Of a DNA stretch of 64,000 nt, positions 42,931 through 54,019 are shown one piece after another (position 1 is the stretch's first letter; each line of letters opens with the position of its first letter). The translations under genes were made by a program, and so were the position numbers. The stretch comes from Variovorax sp. 770b2. Lineage in GTDB: Bacteria > Pseudomonadota > Gammaproteobacteria > Burkholderiales > Burkholderiaceae_C. The stretch is taken from the NCBI RefSeq assembly GCF_900115685.1, contig NZ_FOXJ01000001.1, forward strand, positions 1,459,796 to 1,523,795, written 5' to 3'. Below the pieces are notes generated by a model that was given only the letters and a program-made list of their open reading frames with translations, was not told the DNA's origin and did no database searches.

Positions 42931-44973
42931 TTAGCGCACGCCAGTATTACGCTCGCAGGGAACCGAAGAAGCCGACGACCTTGAGCTTCCTGGACGCTTG
43001 ACGGGGGTGTCCTGACAAGTTGGCGTCAGCAGCAGTTGTTCCCTGAGGATTCGCCGTATCTCCAGGATGGCCAGCGGGTTCTCCTGCACGCTGTGCGCCG
43101 ATGAAATCACCAGCTCCGAGGCCGCGCCCTCCAGGTGCGCGCTCTCGTAGGGCACGACCCCGTCGCTGGACAACGCCTGCACGACGCCCGGCGTGTCGTT
43201 GCCGATGATCGAGTGGAAGCGCACGCGCGGGTTCATCGGCAGGCCCGAGGACATCTGCACGAAGGCATCGCGGTCGCTCAGGTTGTCGATGCTGTTGGGA
43301 ATGCGCAGCGGCCCGATGTCCTGCTTGCCGGGCGCGATGCGCATCAGCTCGCGCGAGATGTCGTTCAGCTGCCCCAGCATCGCCACCGGCAGCGTGATGA
43401 GGTTGGCCAGCCAGCGTGCGACGCGGTTGTTGGCAAACGGCGTGCCGCGGTGCGGCGAGGCGATGAAGATCGCGTCGCTCACCTGCGGCAGCGGCTCGAA
43501 GCGCAGGTAGGGCGCGAGCCGCTGCTCGATGCGCTGCTGCTGCGCGCCCTGCATGGGGTAGCTGGAAAGGAGCCCGTCCCACAGCCTGTCGCCCGACGAG
43601 GACACCAGAAGGCGCGACAGCACGCCGCCCATGCTGTGCCCGATCAGCGTGATGTTGCGCGAGGCCTCGGCCTGGCCGCCCGGGTCAAAGTGCGCCAGCG
43701 TCTCGGTGATGGCCTGGCGGATCGCGAGGTTGTTGACCGCCAGCGGCGCGTTGGTCGGGTAGTAGACCTGCCAGATCTGGTAGCTGTGGCGCAGGGTTTC
43801 GTCGCCGAGCACCTCGTTGGCCACGTTGATCCACGCCTCGGGGCTGCTCGCCAGGCCGTGCAGCATGATGACCGTGCGCCGGTTCGGGTCGTAGGGCTGC
43901 ATCAGGTAGATGCGCGGCCGGGTGAGCCCGTCGGCGCTGCCGAACAGGCTGCGCAGCGCCTGGCGCGCGAAGTCGGAGCGGGCAAGCCACAGGCCGTAGC
44001 CGGAGGTGAAGTTGGCCGCGAGCGGAATCTCCTGCTCGGCCAGCCGCGTGGTCGAGGTGCGGTAGGGGTCGAACACCACGATGCGGGCGGTGCGCGTGGC
44101 GAGCACCGCGCGCAGGTCCGTGCCTTCGAAGCGCAGGAGCGCGGTGAGGGCGGGGAAGGGCATTTCGCTGTAGGGCGGCGTGTGGTCTTCGGCCGTGGTG
44201 GCCGCAGTGGTCGCCGGGTGGGGCGCGACAGCCGGCTGGTTGGTCGCCACCACCAGCTCGGCGCCGAAGCCGTCGCGCCGGTAGGTGTTGCGCAGGCCCG
44301 AGAAGGTCAGCGAGGCGGCGGGAATCAGCTCCTGGGGCACCGGGTCGCCCGGGCGCAGTTCGAGCGCGGACTGGTCGGCGTCGATGTGCCAGTCGCCCAC
44401 CTGCGGCACGCGGGGCAGCGCGCTATCGTCCAGGCGGCCGTCCTGGCGATAGCGGCTGAAGAGGCCGGTGATGGCCTGCTGCACCGCGTAGTTGTAGTAG
44501 TCGCGCACCTGCGTCTGGCGGTCTTCGAAGGCGCGGTCGCGCGGCTTGCGCGTGGTGAAGAACAGGTAGGCGTAGGCATGGCGCGCGGTCTCCAGCCACG
44601 CCTGGATGGTCTCGGGCGCAGCGGGCCCGGCGCCTGCGCCGCCGGTCTTGCCGGCCGCGAGCGCCACCTGCAGCCAGACCTCCGAGAGCGCGGAGAGGCG
44701 CTGCTCGTCGGTGATGCCGGCCGAGTCGGCCAGGGCCTGGCGGCAGGCCTGGCCGCTCTTGCGGCACAGGTCGGCGTCCGAGCCGATCACCCGCAGCACC
44801 TCCTCTGCCGAGGTGCTGAGCTTGCCGGTGGTGAGCACGTCGCCGCGGCGTTGCGCGAGGTATTCGGCGGGCGAGATCGAGCCGACGGTGACGCCCGCGC
44901 AGCCGGTCAGCAGTAACAGCAGCACGGCGGCGCAGAGCAGGGCCGGCAGTGCGAGGAAGCGCGAAGCCGTCAT
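42931..44973 (-). CDS. Alpha/beta hydrolase lipoprotein (serine lipase/esterase-like)
   Basis: 680-aa lipoprotein with signal peptide and lipobox LLLTGCAG. The C-terminal half (about 370-640) is an alpha/beta hydrolase of PGAP1/lipase type: oxyanion HGLASSPEAW, nucleophile elbow LIGHSMGGVLSR, and a late His in ISSAHSVQENP. The N-terminal half is of unknown function. Outer-membrane or periplasmic lipid hydrolysis is likely. The ATG at 44973 overlaps the stop of the DUF4105 gene (ATGA), so the two are coupled. Confidence 0.85.
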   Translation of the reverse strand: MTASRFLALPALLCAAVLLLLLTGCAGVTVGSISPAEYLAQRRGDVLTTGKLSTSAEEVLRVIGSDADLCRKSGQACRQALADSAGITDEQRLSALSEVWLQVALAAGKTGGAGAGPAAPETIQAWLETARHAYAYLFFTTRKPRDRAFEDRQTQVRDYYNYAVQQAITGLFSRYRQDGRLDDSALPRVPQVGDWHIDADQSALELRPGDPVPQELIPAASLTFSGLRNTYRRDGFGAELVVATNQPAVAPHPATTAATTAEDHTPPYSEMPFPALTALLRFEGTDLRAVLATRTARIVVFDPYRTSTTRLAEQEIPLAANFTSGYGLWLARSDFARQALRSLFGSADGLTRPRIYLMQPYDPNRRTVIMLHGLASSPEAWINVANEVLGDETLRHSYQIWQVYYPTNAPLAVNNLAIRQAITETLAHFDPGGQAEASRNITLIGHSMGGVLSRLLVSSSGDRLWDGLLSSYPMQGAQQQRIEQRLAPYLRFEPLPQVSDAIFIASPHRGTPFANNRVARWLANLITLPVAMLGQLNDISRELMRIAPGKQDIGPLRIPNSIDNLSDRDAFVQMSSGLPMNPRVRFHSIIGNDTPGVVQALSSDGVVPYESAHLEGAASELVISSAHSVQENPLAILEIRRILREQLLLTPTCQDTPVKRPGSSRSSASSVPCERNTGVR

Positions 44974-46010
44974 GGCCGGGCCCCGGCATCGACCGCCATT
45001 TCGACACCGGGCAAGTCGTTCCGGATGGCTTGCGAGAAGCTTTCCGTGCCGGGGTCGGCGTCGTAGGCGCGCGCACGTTCGGTGATGCGCCCGGCCGCGC
45101 GAAGCTCTTCCATGTTGAGGCGCGGCGTGAGGGCGCCGACGTCGTGCAGGTACTCGGGCAGGTAGCCCGAAGCCAGCAGCCGCCAGTCCATCGGGAGGCC
45201 GGGCACGACGTGCCTGGCAAGCGCGTAGACGATGGTCGTGCAGTTGGCGGTGAGCGTGTTGTAGAAGCTCGGCGCGCGCACCAGCGCCGCGCCTTCGCCG
45301 AGGTAGCCGAGGAACAGCGAGCGCATCTCCGGTTGCGGCAGGCGCACGCGGTACATGTAGACGTCTTCGCCGCGCACGTTGGTGCGCACGCGCAGGATGT
45401 CGTGCTCGTCGGCCGCGACGAGGCTGGTCTCGAACTGCTTGAAGAAGCCGCCGATGGACGAGAAGCTCTCGCCGCGCTCCTTGCGGATCTCGATGGAGAA
45501 GGTGACGAACTGGCCGTCGTCGAAGCCGAAGGAAACGAGCGTGTGGGCGATGGCCGGGCCGCTCCAGTACGAGAGCGATACATCGACCGAGCGAAGGCGG
45601 TCCAGGTCGTAGCGGCGGGTTTCCCAGCGCGGGGTGTAGTCGGTGTCGCTGCGCCAGTCGAAGTTGCGCACGTTCTGCATCGTGACCATGTTCCCGTCGA
45701 CACGTGCGACGAGCTGCCGCGCCACGTCGTCGGCCCAGAGGCGGTCCTGCGACGGCAGGATGGTGCCCCACCACGCCAGCACCATGGCAAAGCCCACGGC
45801 ATACGAGAGCAGGGCGCGCGCCGCCTTGCCGCGCCACAGCAGCGCGATCGCCGCGAGGCCGAAGCCGGCCCAGAGCACGCCGGCTGCGATCTTGATGGCA
45901 GGCGTTGCCGGCAACTGGTACCACAGGGCCGCGCTGGCCCATGCGGCCGAGATCAGCACGGCCAGCGAGGCCACGAGGCGGCCGGAGAAACGCAGGAGCA
46001 TTCGGATCAT
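44970..46010 (-). CDS. DUF4105 domain membrane protein
   Basis: 346-aa protein with three N-terminal membrane segments (about 8-28, 35-58, 68-86) and a large periplasmic DUF4105 domain containing HTLVSFGFDDGQFVTFSIEI, GGFFKQFE and an ANCTT segment. Conserved His and Cys suggest a papain-like (NlpC/P60 or LPG-related) hydrolase fold, but activity is unproven. It is coupled to the lipase-like gene, suggesting a shared envelope role. No good ribosome-binding site is visible before the chosen ATG. Confidence 0.82.
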   Translation of the reverse strand: MIRMLLRFSGRLVASLAVLISAAWASAALWYQLPATPAIKIAAGVLWAGFGLAAIALLWRGKAARALLSYAVGFAMVLAWWGTILPSQDRLWADDVARQLVARVDGNMVTMQNVRNFDWRSDTDYTPRWETRRYDLDRLRSVDVSLSYWSGPAIAHTLVSFGFDDGQFVTFSIEIRKERGESFSSIGGFFKQFETSLVAADEHDILRVRTNVRGEDVYMYRVRLPQPEMRSLFLGYLGEGAALVRAPSFYNTLTANCTTIVYALARHVVPGLPMDWRLLASGYLPEYLHDVGALTPRLNMEELRAAGRITERARAYDADPGTESFSQAIRNDLPGVEMAVDAGARP

Positions 46011-46220
46011 GGAGGGGAGGTGGAAACGTGCAACGAATTCATTACGCGGGTGCGCAATGCAATGCCGAAGCTTACGACGCGGCGGGAGCGCCCGGTCTCC
46101 ACCGGTAACGGGTAAGCGCGCTGTCAGAAAGCGCACACAGAGTGAACCGGCACGCCCTCGGCCTGCCGCCCGTCCGCAGGCGAAGGTGCGGAACAAGAAG
46201 ACCAACAGGAGACCTCCCTC

Positions 46221-49200
46221 ATGAAGATGCGCAAACACGCGCCGGCCCTGGCCATTGCCCTGACCTCTGCCGCGGCCGTTTCGGTGCTGATCGCCGGATG
46301 CGGAACCGGCGGTAGCAGCGGCCTCGTTTCCCGTACCGATTCCACGGGTGTCACGAAGCCCGCCGTGCCGGTGACCAGCGTGAACACGCTGCAGGGCTCG
46401 ACCAGGGACGTGTCGGTGGAATTCCACGAAGGCACCAACATGGCGGCCGCGCCGTCGCCCGATGGCAGGCGCATCGCCTTCACCGCGATGGGCGCGCTCT
46501 GGATGCTTCCGCTGCGCGGTGGCATCGCCACGCGCATCACCAGCTGGGACATGGAGCCGACCGCGCCGGTGTGGTCGCCCGATGGCAGCCTCGTCGCGTT
46601 CCAGAACTACGACGCGGAAGGCAACTACCACCTGTGGGTCGTCAACCCCGACGGGTCGGGCCTGCGGCGCGTCACCACCGGCCCCTACGACGACCGCGAA
46701 CCGGCATGGACGCCGGACGGCAAGGGCCTGGTCTTCGCATCGGACCGCAGCAACGACGGCAACTACAAGATATGGCGCGTATCGCTGGACGATGTCTACA
46801 CGAGGCTCACCTCGGGCCCTGGCGCCGAAAGCAACCCGGCCCTCTCGCCCGACGGCAAGCAGCTTGCCTTCGTGGACACGGCACGCGTCTTCATCCGGCC
46901 CGTGGGCGGCACCGAGGCACCGAAGCTCATCGCTCCCGGCACCATGCCCGCATGGGCGCCCGACGGCTCGGGCCTGGTGTTCCAGACCGACCGCAAGACA
47001 CTGAGCGTGCGCGGCAAGGACATCGCGCAGAACGAGGACTTCTTTCCGTTCCCGGTGCGCCATCTCGCGGACGGCCGCTTCATGTACACGGCGGACGGCC
47101 AGATCAAGATCCGCAATGCCGCGGGCGAGGCGCCGGCCAACGTGCCGTTCAGCGCGACGCTGACGGTGCGCCGGCCCGTCATCGACAAGCGCAAGGACCG
47201 CGGCTTCGACACCATGGGACCGCAGCCGGTGCGCGGCGTCAGCGCACCGGTGATCTCGCCCGATGGGCAGAGCGTGGCCTTCGTGGCCCTGAACGACGTG
47301 TGGGTGATGAAGATCGGCCAGGCGCCCGTACGCCTGACCAACGACAAGGCGCGCGACGGCAGCCCGCAGTTCACGCCCGACGGGCGCGCCGTGTACTTCT
47401 CGACCGAGAAGGGCAACGGCGGCGCGCTGGCCATCGACCAGGTGGAGATCGGCTCGAAGCGGCGCACGCGTCTCGCGGCGATCCCCGCCAAGTCGATGGT
47501 CACGCCGAAGATGTCGCCGACCGGGGACCGCATCGCCTACACCACCGGCTCGGGCCAGCTGGAGGTGTGGGACATCGCCTCGCGCACGCCGCAGGTGGTG
47601 ATCGCGCAGGTGAGCTCGCAGGTCAGCACGCCCTCGTGGCTGCCGGACGGCAAGCGGGTGGTGCTGGTGGACAACGAGCGCATCAACAACCGCTTCCGCG
47701 AGGGCTACAACAAGCTGCGCGTGATCGACATCGCGGGCAAGACCGGCACCTTCTACCCGGTGGCCAAGGAGCCGATGCAGATCTCCGACCGCGAGGAAGG
47801 CGCCGCGGTCGTGTCGCCCGACGGCACCAAGGTGGCCTTCATCATGGATTCGGTGCTGCACGTGATGCAGCTGAACCCCGACGGCTCGCCCTTCGGCGCG
47901 CCGATCAAGCTCGCGGCAGAGGCGGCGGACATGCCTTCGTGGGCGGGCGATTCGCGCACCATCCTCTACAAGGCGACCGACAAGCTCAAGACCATCGCGG
48001 CCGACGGCTCGGGCGCCAGGGAGATTCCGCTCGATCTCTCGTGGACGCAGGCCGTGTCGAACGGAACCACGATCGTGCGCGCGGGCCGCCTGTGGGACGG
48101 CAACAGCGAGACCTTGCGCACCGACGTGGACATCGTCATCAACGGCAACCGCATCACGGCGATCCGCCCGCACGATCCGGCGGCTGCGCGGCGTGCCCGC
48201 AAGTACATCGACGCATCGGCGCTCACCGTGATGCCGGGCCTGTGGGACCCGCACTTCCACCCGCTCACGCTGTACCAGGGCGGGCAGTACGGGCAGGTGG
48301 CCGCGTCGATGCTGGCCTACGGCATCACCTCCACGCAATCGGTCGCGGGGCCGCTGCACCAGAGCATCGAGATGCGCGAGGCGCTGGAGGCGGGCAACCT
48401 CGTGGGCCCGCGCCTGTTCGTCTCGCCGCCGCTGTGGGAGGGCAACCGGCTTTTCTACAGCTTTGCGCGGACCCTGCGCAGGCCCGAGGTCGCCGACCTG
48501 GAGATCGCCAAGGCCAAGGCCATGGGCGTCGACTACTTGAAGTCGTACGTGCGCGCGCCGATCCCGATCATGGTGAAGATCGCGCAGGCCGGGCTCGACA
48601 TGGGGGTGCCGACCGGCACGCACATGTTGGCGCCGGGCGCAGCCGCCGGCATCGGCGGCACCACGCACCTGTCGGCGACGCAGCGCATGGGCTATGGCTG
48701 GTCGAAGTCGGTCGGCGGCTTCACCTACCAGGACGCCTACGACCTGCATGCGAAGGCGGATTTCCACCTGGTCGACACGCTGTTCTCCTCGCTCGCGCTG
48801 GTGGGGCAGGACCCGCTGATGACCAGCGACGACCGCTTCAAGCTGCTGATTCCGCCGAACTTCCTCACAGGCCTTCGCAATACGGCGACGCCGACGCCTG
48901 CCGCGATGCAACTCGCGCGCAAGGACGCAGAGCAATCGGCCAAGGTGCAGCGCGCGGGCGGTCTCATGGCCATCGGCACCGACACGCCGCTGGTCGCGCC
49001 GGGCATCGCGCTGCAGACCAACCTGCGCGCGGCGGGCATGGCGACCTCCAACCACCAGGCGCTGCAGGACGTGACCCTCAACGCCTCGCGGATGAGCCGC
49101 GTCGAGCAGGACCTGGGCACGGTGGAGGTCGGCAAGCTGGCGGATCTGGTGATCGTTCGCGGCAATCCGCTGCAGGACCTGAAGGCCGCGGCGGCCGTCG

Positions 49201-49361
49201 AGTACGTGGTGAAGAACGGCGTGAGCATGTCGCTCGGCGAGATCCTCGCGCCGTTCCGCACGCCGGCCGCCCTGAGCGAGCGCAGGAGGGCGGTGGTCGC
49301 GTACGAGAAGCTGTGCCGCGCCGATCCGCACGACTGCGCGGACATGAACCACGCGGACTGA
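46221..49361 (+). CDS. Amidohydrolase with N-terminal TolB-like beta-propeller, lipoprotein
   Basis: 1046-aa exported enzyme. Signal peptide and lipobox VLIAGC (Cys ~30) are followed by a TolB/WD40-like propeller (about 70-600) built of repeats with SPDG motifs. The C-terminal amidohydrolase domain (about 615-1010) has metal ligands DPHFHP, a later GTTHL and GTDTPL. Such proteins are annotated as imidazolonepropionase-like or dipeptidase-like hydrolases of the periplasm. GGAG lies upstream of the ATG. Substrate unknown. The 210-bp gap before it contains a short GCGC hairpin but no clear promoter. Confidence 0.88.
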   Translation: MKMRKHAPALAIALTSAAAVSVLIAGCGTGGSSGLVSRTDSTGVTKPAVPVTSVNTLQGSTRDVSVEFHEGTNMAAAPSPDGRRIAFTAMGALWMLPLRGGIATRITSWDMEPTAPVWSPDGSLVAFQNYDAEGNYHLWVVNPDGSGLRRVTTGPYDDREPAWTPDGKGLVFASDRSNDGNYKIWRVSLDDVYTRLTSGPGAESNPALSPDGKQLAFVDTARVFIRPVGGTEAPKLIAPGTMPAWAPDGSGLVFQTDRKTLSVRGKDIAQNEDFFPFPVRHLADGRFMYTADGQIKIRNAAGEAPANVPFSATLTVRRPVIDKRKDRGFDTMGPQPVRGVSAPVISPDGQSVAFVALNDVWVMKIGQAPVRLTNDKARDGSPQFTPDGRAVYFSTEKGNGGALAIDQVEIGSKRRTRLAAIPAKSMVTPKMSPTGDRIAYTTGSGQLEVWDIASRTPQVVIAQVSSQVSTPSWLPDGKRVVLVDNERINNRFREGYNKLRVIDIAGKTGTFYPVAKEPMQISDREEGAAVVSPDGTKVAFIMDSVLHVMQLNPDGSPFGAPIKLAAEAADMPSWAGDSRTILYKATDKLKTIAADGSGAREIPLDLSWTQAVSNGTTIVRAGRLWDGNSETLRTDVDIVINGNRITAIRPHDPAAARRARKYIDASALTVMPGLWDPHFHPLTLYQGGQYGQVAASMLAYGITSTQSVAGPLHQSIEMREALEAGNLVGPRLFVSPPLWEGNRLFYSFARTLRRPEVADLEIAKAKAMGVDYLKSYVRAPIPIMVKIAQAGLDMGVPTGTHMLAPGAAAGIGGTTHLSATQRMGYGWSKSVGGFTYQDAYDLHAKADFHLVDTLFSSLALVGQDPLMTSDDRFKLLIPPNFLTGLRNTATPTPAAMQLARKDAEQSAKVQRAGGLMAIGTDTPLVAPGIALQTNLRAAGMATSNHQALQDVTLNASRMSRVEQDLGTVEVGKLADLVIVRGNPLQDLKAAAAVEYVVKNGVSMSLGEILAPFRTPAALSERRRAVVAYEKLCRADPHDCADMNHAD

Positions 49362-49406
49362 GCGCGGCGCCTCGCCGGTGGCCTGCCTGCCTGGCTGCTT
49401 GCCTGG

Positions 49407-52106
49407 CTACAGCTGGTAGGTCACCAGCTTGAAGTCCGGGTCTTCGGGGAACGGCTTCACGGTGAAGCCGATGCGGCGCACCAGCTTGAGCATGTCGGGG
49501 TTGTTGGCGAGCACGAGGCCGTCGACCTCCGCCAGGCCCCGGTCGCGCGCCACGTCGATGATGCTTTCCAGCAGCCGCGAGCCGATGCCCTTGCCGCTGA
49601 ACGCGTCGGCCACCACCAGCGAGAACTCGCAGCTGGTCTGGTCGGGGTTGGTGACGTAGCGCGACACGCCTACGATGCGCTCGCTGTCGAGAATCGTGCC
49701 GTCGGGCGCGTTGCTGCGCTCCATCACCACGGCCACCAGCGCCATCTCGCGGTCGTAGTCGATCAGCGTGAAGCGCGAGAGCATCGAGGGCGGGAGCTCG
49801 CGGAAGCGCGAGACGAAGCGGAACCACCGGCTCTCGGGCGAGAGGCCCTGCACCAGCGCCTGCAGCATCTGCGCGTCGTTCGGGTGCACCGGCCGCACGG
49901 TGTAGATGTCGCCGCCCGTGCCCGGAAGCGGCCATTCGCGCCGGTAGCGCGCAGGGTACGGCATGATGGCCAGGTGCTGGTAGCCGCTGCCCACGTGGCC
50001 GGCTACCGCCTGCGGGCTGCTGTCCACCACGATGCGCGCATCGACCGACACCGCGCCATGCTCGTCCACGATGATGGGGTTGATGTCCATCTCGCGCAGC
50101 TCGGGCAGCTCGCACACCATTTCCGAGACGCGCAGCAGCACGTCCTCGATCGCTTCCATGTCCACCGGGTTCGCGCCGCGCCATTCGCCCAGCGTCTGGG
50201 CCACGCGCGAGCGTTCGATGAGGCGGTGCGCGAGAAACTGGTTGAGCGGCGGCAGCTCCATCGCGCGGTCGTTCATGAGCTCGATCATGGTGCCGCCCGC
50301 ACCGAACACGATGACCGGACCGAAGGGCTCATCGGTCACCAGGCCCACGTAGATCTCGCGGCCGCGCCGCGCCTTCACCATCTTCTGCACCGTCACGCCG
50401 TTGATGCGCGCCTCGGGTGCAAGGCGGGCGACGCGCTCCATCATCTCCACGTAGGTGTCGCGCGCGCTGGTGCCGTTGAGCACGTTGAGCGCCACGCCTT
50501 CCACATCGGACTTGTGGCTGATGTCGGGCGAGTCGATCTTCAGCGCCACCGGAAAGCCCAGCTGCGTCGCGATCATCATGGCCTCGTTGGCGCTGCGCGC
50601 GAGCAGCGTGCGGGTGATCGGAATGTGGAAGCACGACAGGAGCGACTTCGATTCCATCTCGGTCAGCACCTTGCGCCGCTCTGCCAGCACGCTTTCGATG
50701 ATGAGGCGCGCACCTTCGATGTCGGGCTTGGCGAGCGCGGAGAGCGGCGGCGGCGTCTGCTGCAGCAACTGCTGGTTCTGATAGAAGGCCGCGATGTTGC
50801 CGAACGCGCCCACGGCCGCCTCGGGCGTGCGAAAGCTCGGGATGGTGGCCTCCGCCAGTACGGTGCGCGCAGGGCCGACGGACGCGTCGCCCATCCAGCA
50901 GGCCAACAGCGGCTTGTTCATGGGGCGCGGGATGTCGGCCAGGGCGCGGGCGGTGGCGGCTGCATCGGCGCCGGCTTTGGGGGAAAAGATGGCCAGCACG
51001 CCATCGACCTGGCTGTCGGCCGAGGCGATGTCGATGGCGGCGCGAAAGTGCGCGGGGGTGGCGTCTTCGGAGAGGTCGATCAGGTCCGTGAGCGATGCGA
51101 GCGGCGCCAGCGTGGGGTGCAGCAGTTTTTGCGCGGGCGTGGAGAGCTTGCCCAGGTCCAGGCCGATCTCGTTGATCCAGTCGGCCGCCAGCACGCCGGG
51201 GCCGCCGCCGTTGGTGACCACGGCGAGCCGCTTGCCCACGGGCCGGTAGCGCGAGGCCAGGCACTTGGCGGCGGAGAACAGCTCGACGAAAGAGCGCACC
51301 CGCACGGCGCCCGCGCGGCGCAGGGCGGCATCGAACACGTCGTCGCTGCCGACGATGGCCGCGCTGTGCGTCTGCGCCGCCGCGTTGCCGGCCGGCTTGC
51401 GCCCGGCCTTGAGCACCACCACGGGCTTGGCATGCGAGGCCGAACGCAGCGCGCTCATGAAGCGGCGCGCGTCCGAGATGCCTTCCAGGTACACGATGAT
51501 GCTGTGCGTGGCCTGGTCGTTGGCGAGGAAGTCGAGCACCTGCGGAATGTCCACCGAGGTGTGCGGGCCGAGCGACACCACGCTCGAAAAACCGACGCCG
51601 TTCTGCCGCGCCCAGTCGAGCATCGAGGCAGTGAGCGCGCCCGATTGCGACACCAGCGCGAGCGGCCCGGCCTTGGCCAGCGGCCCCGCGACGCTGGCGT
51701 TCAGATGCAGCAGCGGGCGCTGGAAACCCAGCGAATTCGGTCCGAGCAGGTGCACGCCTTCGCGGCGCGCGATCTTGCGCCACTGGTCTGCCTGCTCCGG
51801 CGCGATGCCGTTGGAGATGACCACCGCGGCCTTGCAGCCGATGCGCCCGGCGATCTCCAGGGCGGCCGCCACGTCCTGCGGCGCGAGTGCGATGAGGGCG
51901 AGGTCGGCATGCGTCTGCGAAAGTTCTTCGAGCGTGCCCTTGGTGCGCACATCGAGAAAGCGCAGCGTGCCGTCGAAGCGGTCGGCGCGAAAGGCCTCGC
52001 GCAGCAGGCGGCCCGATGCGGTCTGGCCGCCGGGATCACTGGCGTTGCCGACGAAGGCCACGGCGGAGGCGGGCGCGAAGAGCGGGGTCAGGAAGTGCTT
52101 GTCCAT
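49407..52106 (-). CDS. Protein lysine acetyltransferase Pat-like (NDP-forming acyl-CoA synthetase/GNAT fusion)
   Basis: 899-aa protein. In order it has a CoA-binding domain (about 1-130), a succinyl-CoA ligase-like flavodoxin domain (about 150-460), an ATP-grasp domain (about 490-705; FPVALKIDSPDISHKSDVEGV) and a GNAT acetyltransferase domain (about 730-899; GKGIGSRLLESIIDVARDRG). This is the architecture of Salmonella Pat/E. coli PatZ, which acetylates and silences acetyl-CoA synthetase. The synthetase part usually lacks activity. Divergent from the homoserine dehydrogenase leader by about 160 bp. Confidence 0.92.
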   Translation of the reverse strand: MDKHFLTPLFAPASAVAFVGNASDPGGQTASGRLLREAFRADRFDGTLRFLDVRTKGTLEELSQTHADLALIALAPQDVAAALEIAGRIGCKAAVVISNGIAPEQADQWRKIARREGVHLLGPNSLGFQRPLLHLNASVAGPLAKAGPLALVSQSGALTASMLDWARQNGVGFSSVVSLGPHTSVDIPQVLDFLANDQATHSIIVYLEGISDARRFMSALRSASHAKPVVVLKAGRKPAGNAAAQTHSAAIVGSDDVFDAALRRAGAVRVRSFVELFSAAKCLASRYRPVGKRLAVVTNGGGPGVLAADWINEIGLDLGKLSTPAQKLLHPTLAPLASLTDLIDLSEDATPAHFRAAIDIASADSQVDGVLAIFSPKAGADAAATARALADIPRPMNKPLLACWMGDASVGPARTVLAEATIPSFRTPEAAVGAFGNIAAFYQNQQLLQQTPPPLSALAKPDIEGARLIIESVLAERRKVLTEMESKSLLSCFHIPITRTLLARSANEAMMIATQLGFPVALKIDSPDISHKSDVEGVALNVLNGTSARDTYVEMMERVARLAPEARINGVTVQKMVKARRGREIYVGLVTDEPFGPVIVFGAGGTMIELMNDRAMELPPLNQFLAHRLIERSRVAQTLGEWRGANPVDMEAIEDVLLRVSEMVCELPELREMDINPIIVDEHGAVSVDARIVVDSSPQAVAGHVGSGYQHLAIMPYPARYRREWPLPGTGGDIYTVRPVHPNDAQMLQALVQGLSPESRWFRFVSRFRELPPSMLSRFTLIDYDREMALVAVVMERSNAPDGTILDSERIVGVSRYVTNPDQTSCEFSLVVADAFSGKGIGSRLLESIIDVARDRGLAEVDGLVLANNPDMLKLVRRIGFTVKPFPEDPDFKLVTYQL

Positions 52107-52265
52107 GGCTTAGTGTGCCCCGATCCCCGGGCCCTGTCGTCAGTGCCCGCATGGCTCCTGTACACTCCGCGCTCCATGTCGTGCCTCCCACTCCACACCG
52201 CATCCGCCGCCGCCCGCATGGGCCGGATGATGCCGCCTGCATTCCCGCAGGCAATGGGTGCACGA

Positions 52266-52298
52266 ATGATTACCTCCATTACCTCCGCGGCCACCTGA
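52266..52298 (+). CDS. Ile/Thr leader peptide of the homoserine dehydrogenase gene
   Basis: Ten-codon ORF reading MITSITSAAT, with 3 Thr and 2 Ile codons, 117 bp before hom. Homoserine dehydrogenase makes the precursor of threonine and isoleucine, so ribosome stalling at these codons would report their supply, as in the enterobacterial thr leader. In-frame ATGs upstream (52254 and earlier) could extend the peptide; no strong ribosome-binding site is seen. The DNA also underlies the antisense 5' region of the divergent Pat gene. Translation is not proven. Confidence 0.6.
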   Translation: MITSITSAAT

Positions 52299-52331
52299 GC
52301 ACGCGCAGGTGGCCGTTCCGGCAGCCACCTG
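52291..52331 (+). promoter_or_regulatory. Competing hairpins in the hom leader
   Basis: CAGGTGG (52306-52312) can pair with CCACCTG at 52291-52297, which covers the last Thr codon and stop of the leader peptide. Extended to CAGGTGGC (52306-52313), it can instead pair with GCCACCTG at 52324-52331. In addition 52318-52326 can pair with 52372-52380, the 3' arm of the downstream terminator (8 of 9 pairs, one G-U). These mutually exclusive folds are the hallmark of attenuation. The rest of the 308-bp gap 52107-52414 shows a GCCTGC/GCAGGC hairpin (52235-52252) and a possible TACACT -10 box (52161-52166). Confidence 0.55.
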
Positions 52332-52360
52332 GTGAATCGCTCTTCTCCCCGAACGAATGA

Positions 52361-52387
52361 AACCCAGCTCTGGCAGCTGGGTTTTTT
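52361..52387 (+). terminator. Attenuator-type terminator upstream of hom
   Basis: Stem AACCCAGCT (52361-52369), loop CTGGC, stem AGCTGGGTT (52375-52383) and a T-run to 52387. It lies 27 bp before the hom start codon and between the leader peptide and hom, so it can only act by ending the leader transcript. Confidence 0.85.
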
Positions 52388-52414
52388 GTTTGTTCTTTCG
52401 TTCGGAGAAGCTCC

Positions 52415-53776
<1,362 letters not shown>

Positions 53777-53782
53777 CCGGTT

Positions 53783-54019
53783 TCAGCGCGCCAGCCGGTC
53801 CGATCCGCTGGCAGGGATGTCGGGCCGGATGAGGCCCACGTCGAGCCAATGGAGCTCGTCCGGCGCGAAAGGCTGGGAGCGCGTCATTCCGTCCATGCGG
53901 ACCCTCACGGCAGCGGAGCTGGTCGATGTGACAGTGCCCAGCTGCCCTTGGAACTCGACGCGTGCACCTCGCCTGGCGGGCACGTTGTACCTGGCTCGGA
54001 TGTGTTCGTAGTTCATCAT
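53783..54019 (-). CDS. Small hypothetical protein
   Basis: 78-aa protein beginning MMNYEHIRARYNVPARRGAR, then VEFQGQLGTVTSTSSAAVRVRMDG; it looks like one small beta-barrel (SH3/KOW-like) domain. No family recognised. Convergent with hom, 6 bp apart. Its start is embedded in an AT-rich inverted repeat that is probably its operator. AT-rich upstream DNA contrasts with the surroundings and may indicate acquired DNA. Confidence 0.6.
   Translation of the reverse strand: MMNYEHIRARYNVPARRGARVEFQGQLGTVTSTSSAAVRVRMDGMTRSQPFAPDELHWLDVGLIRPDIPASGSDRLAR

Noticed and set aside
44970..49352. A 1460-aa open frame on the minus strand covering the amidohydrolase gene
   Set aside because: Only its last ~346 residues (the DUF4105 protein) are real; the rest is the antisense shadow of the amidohydrolase lipoprotein.
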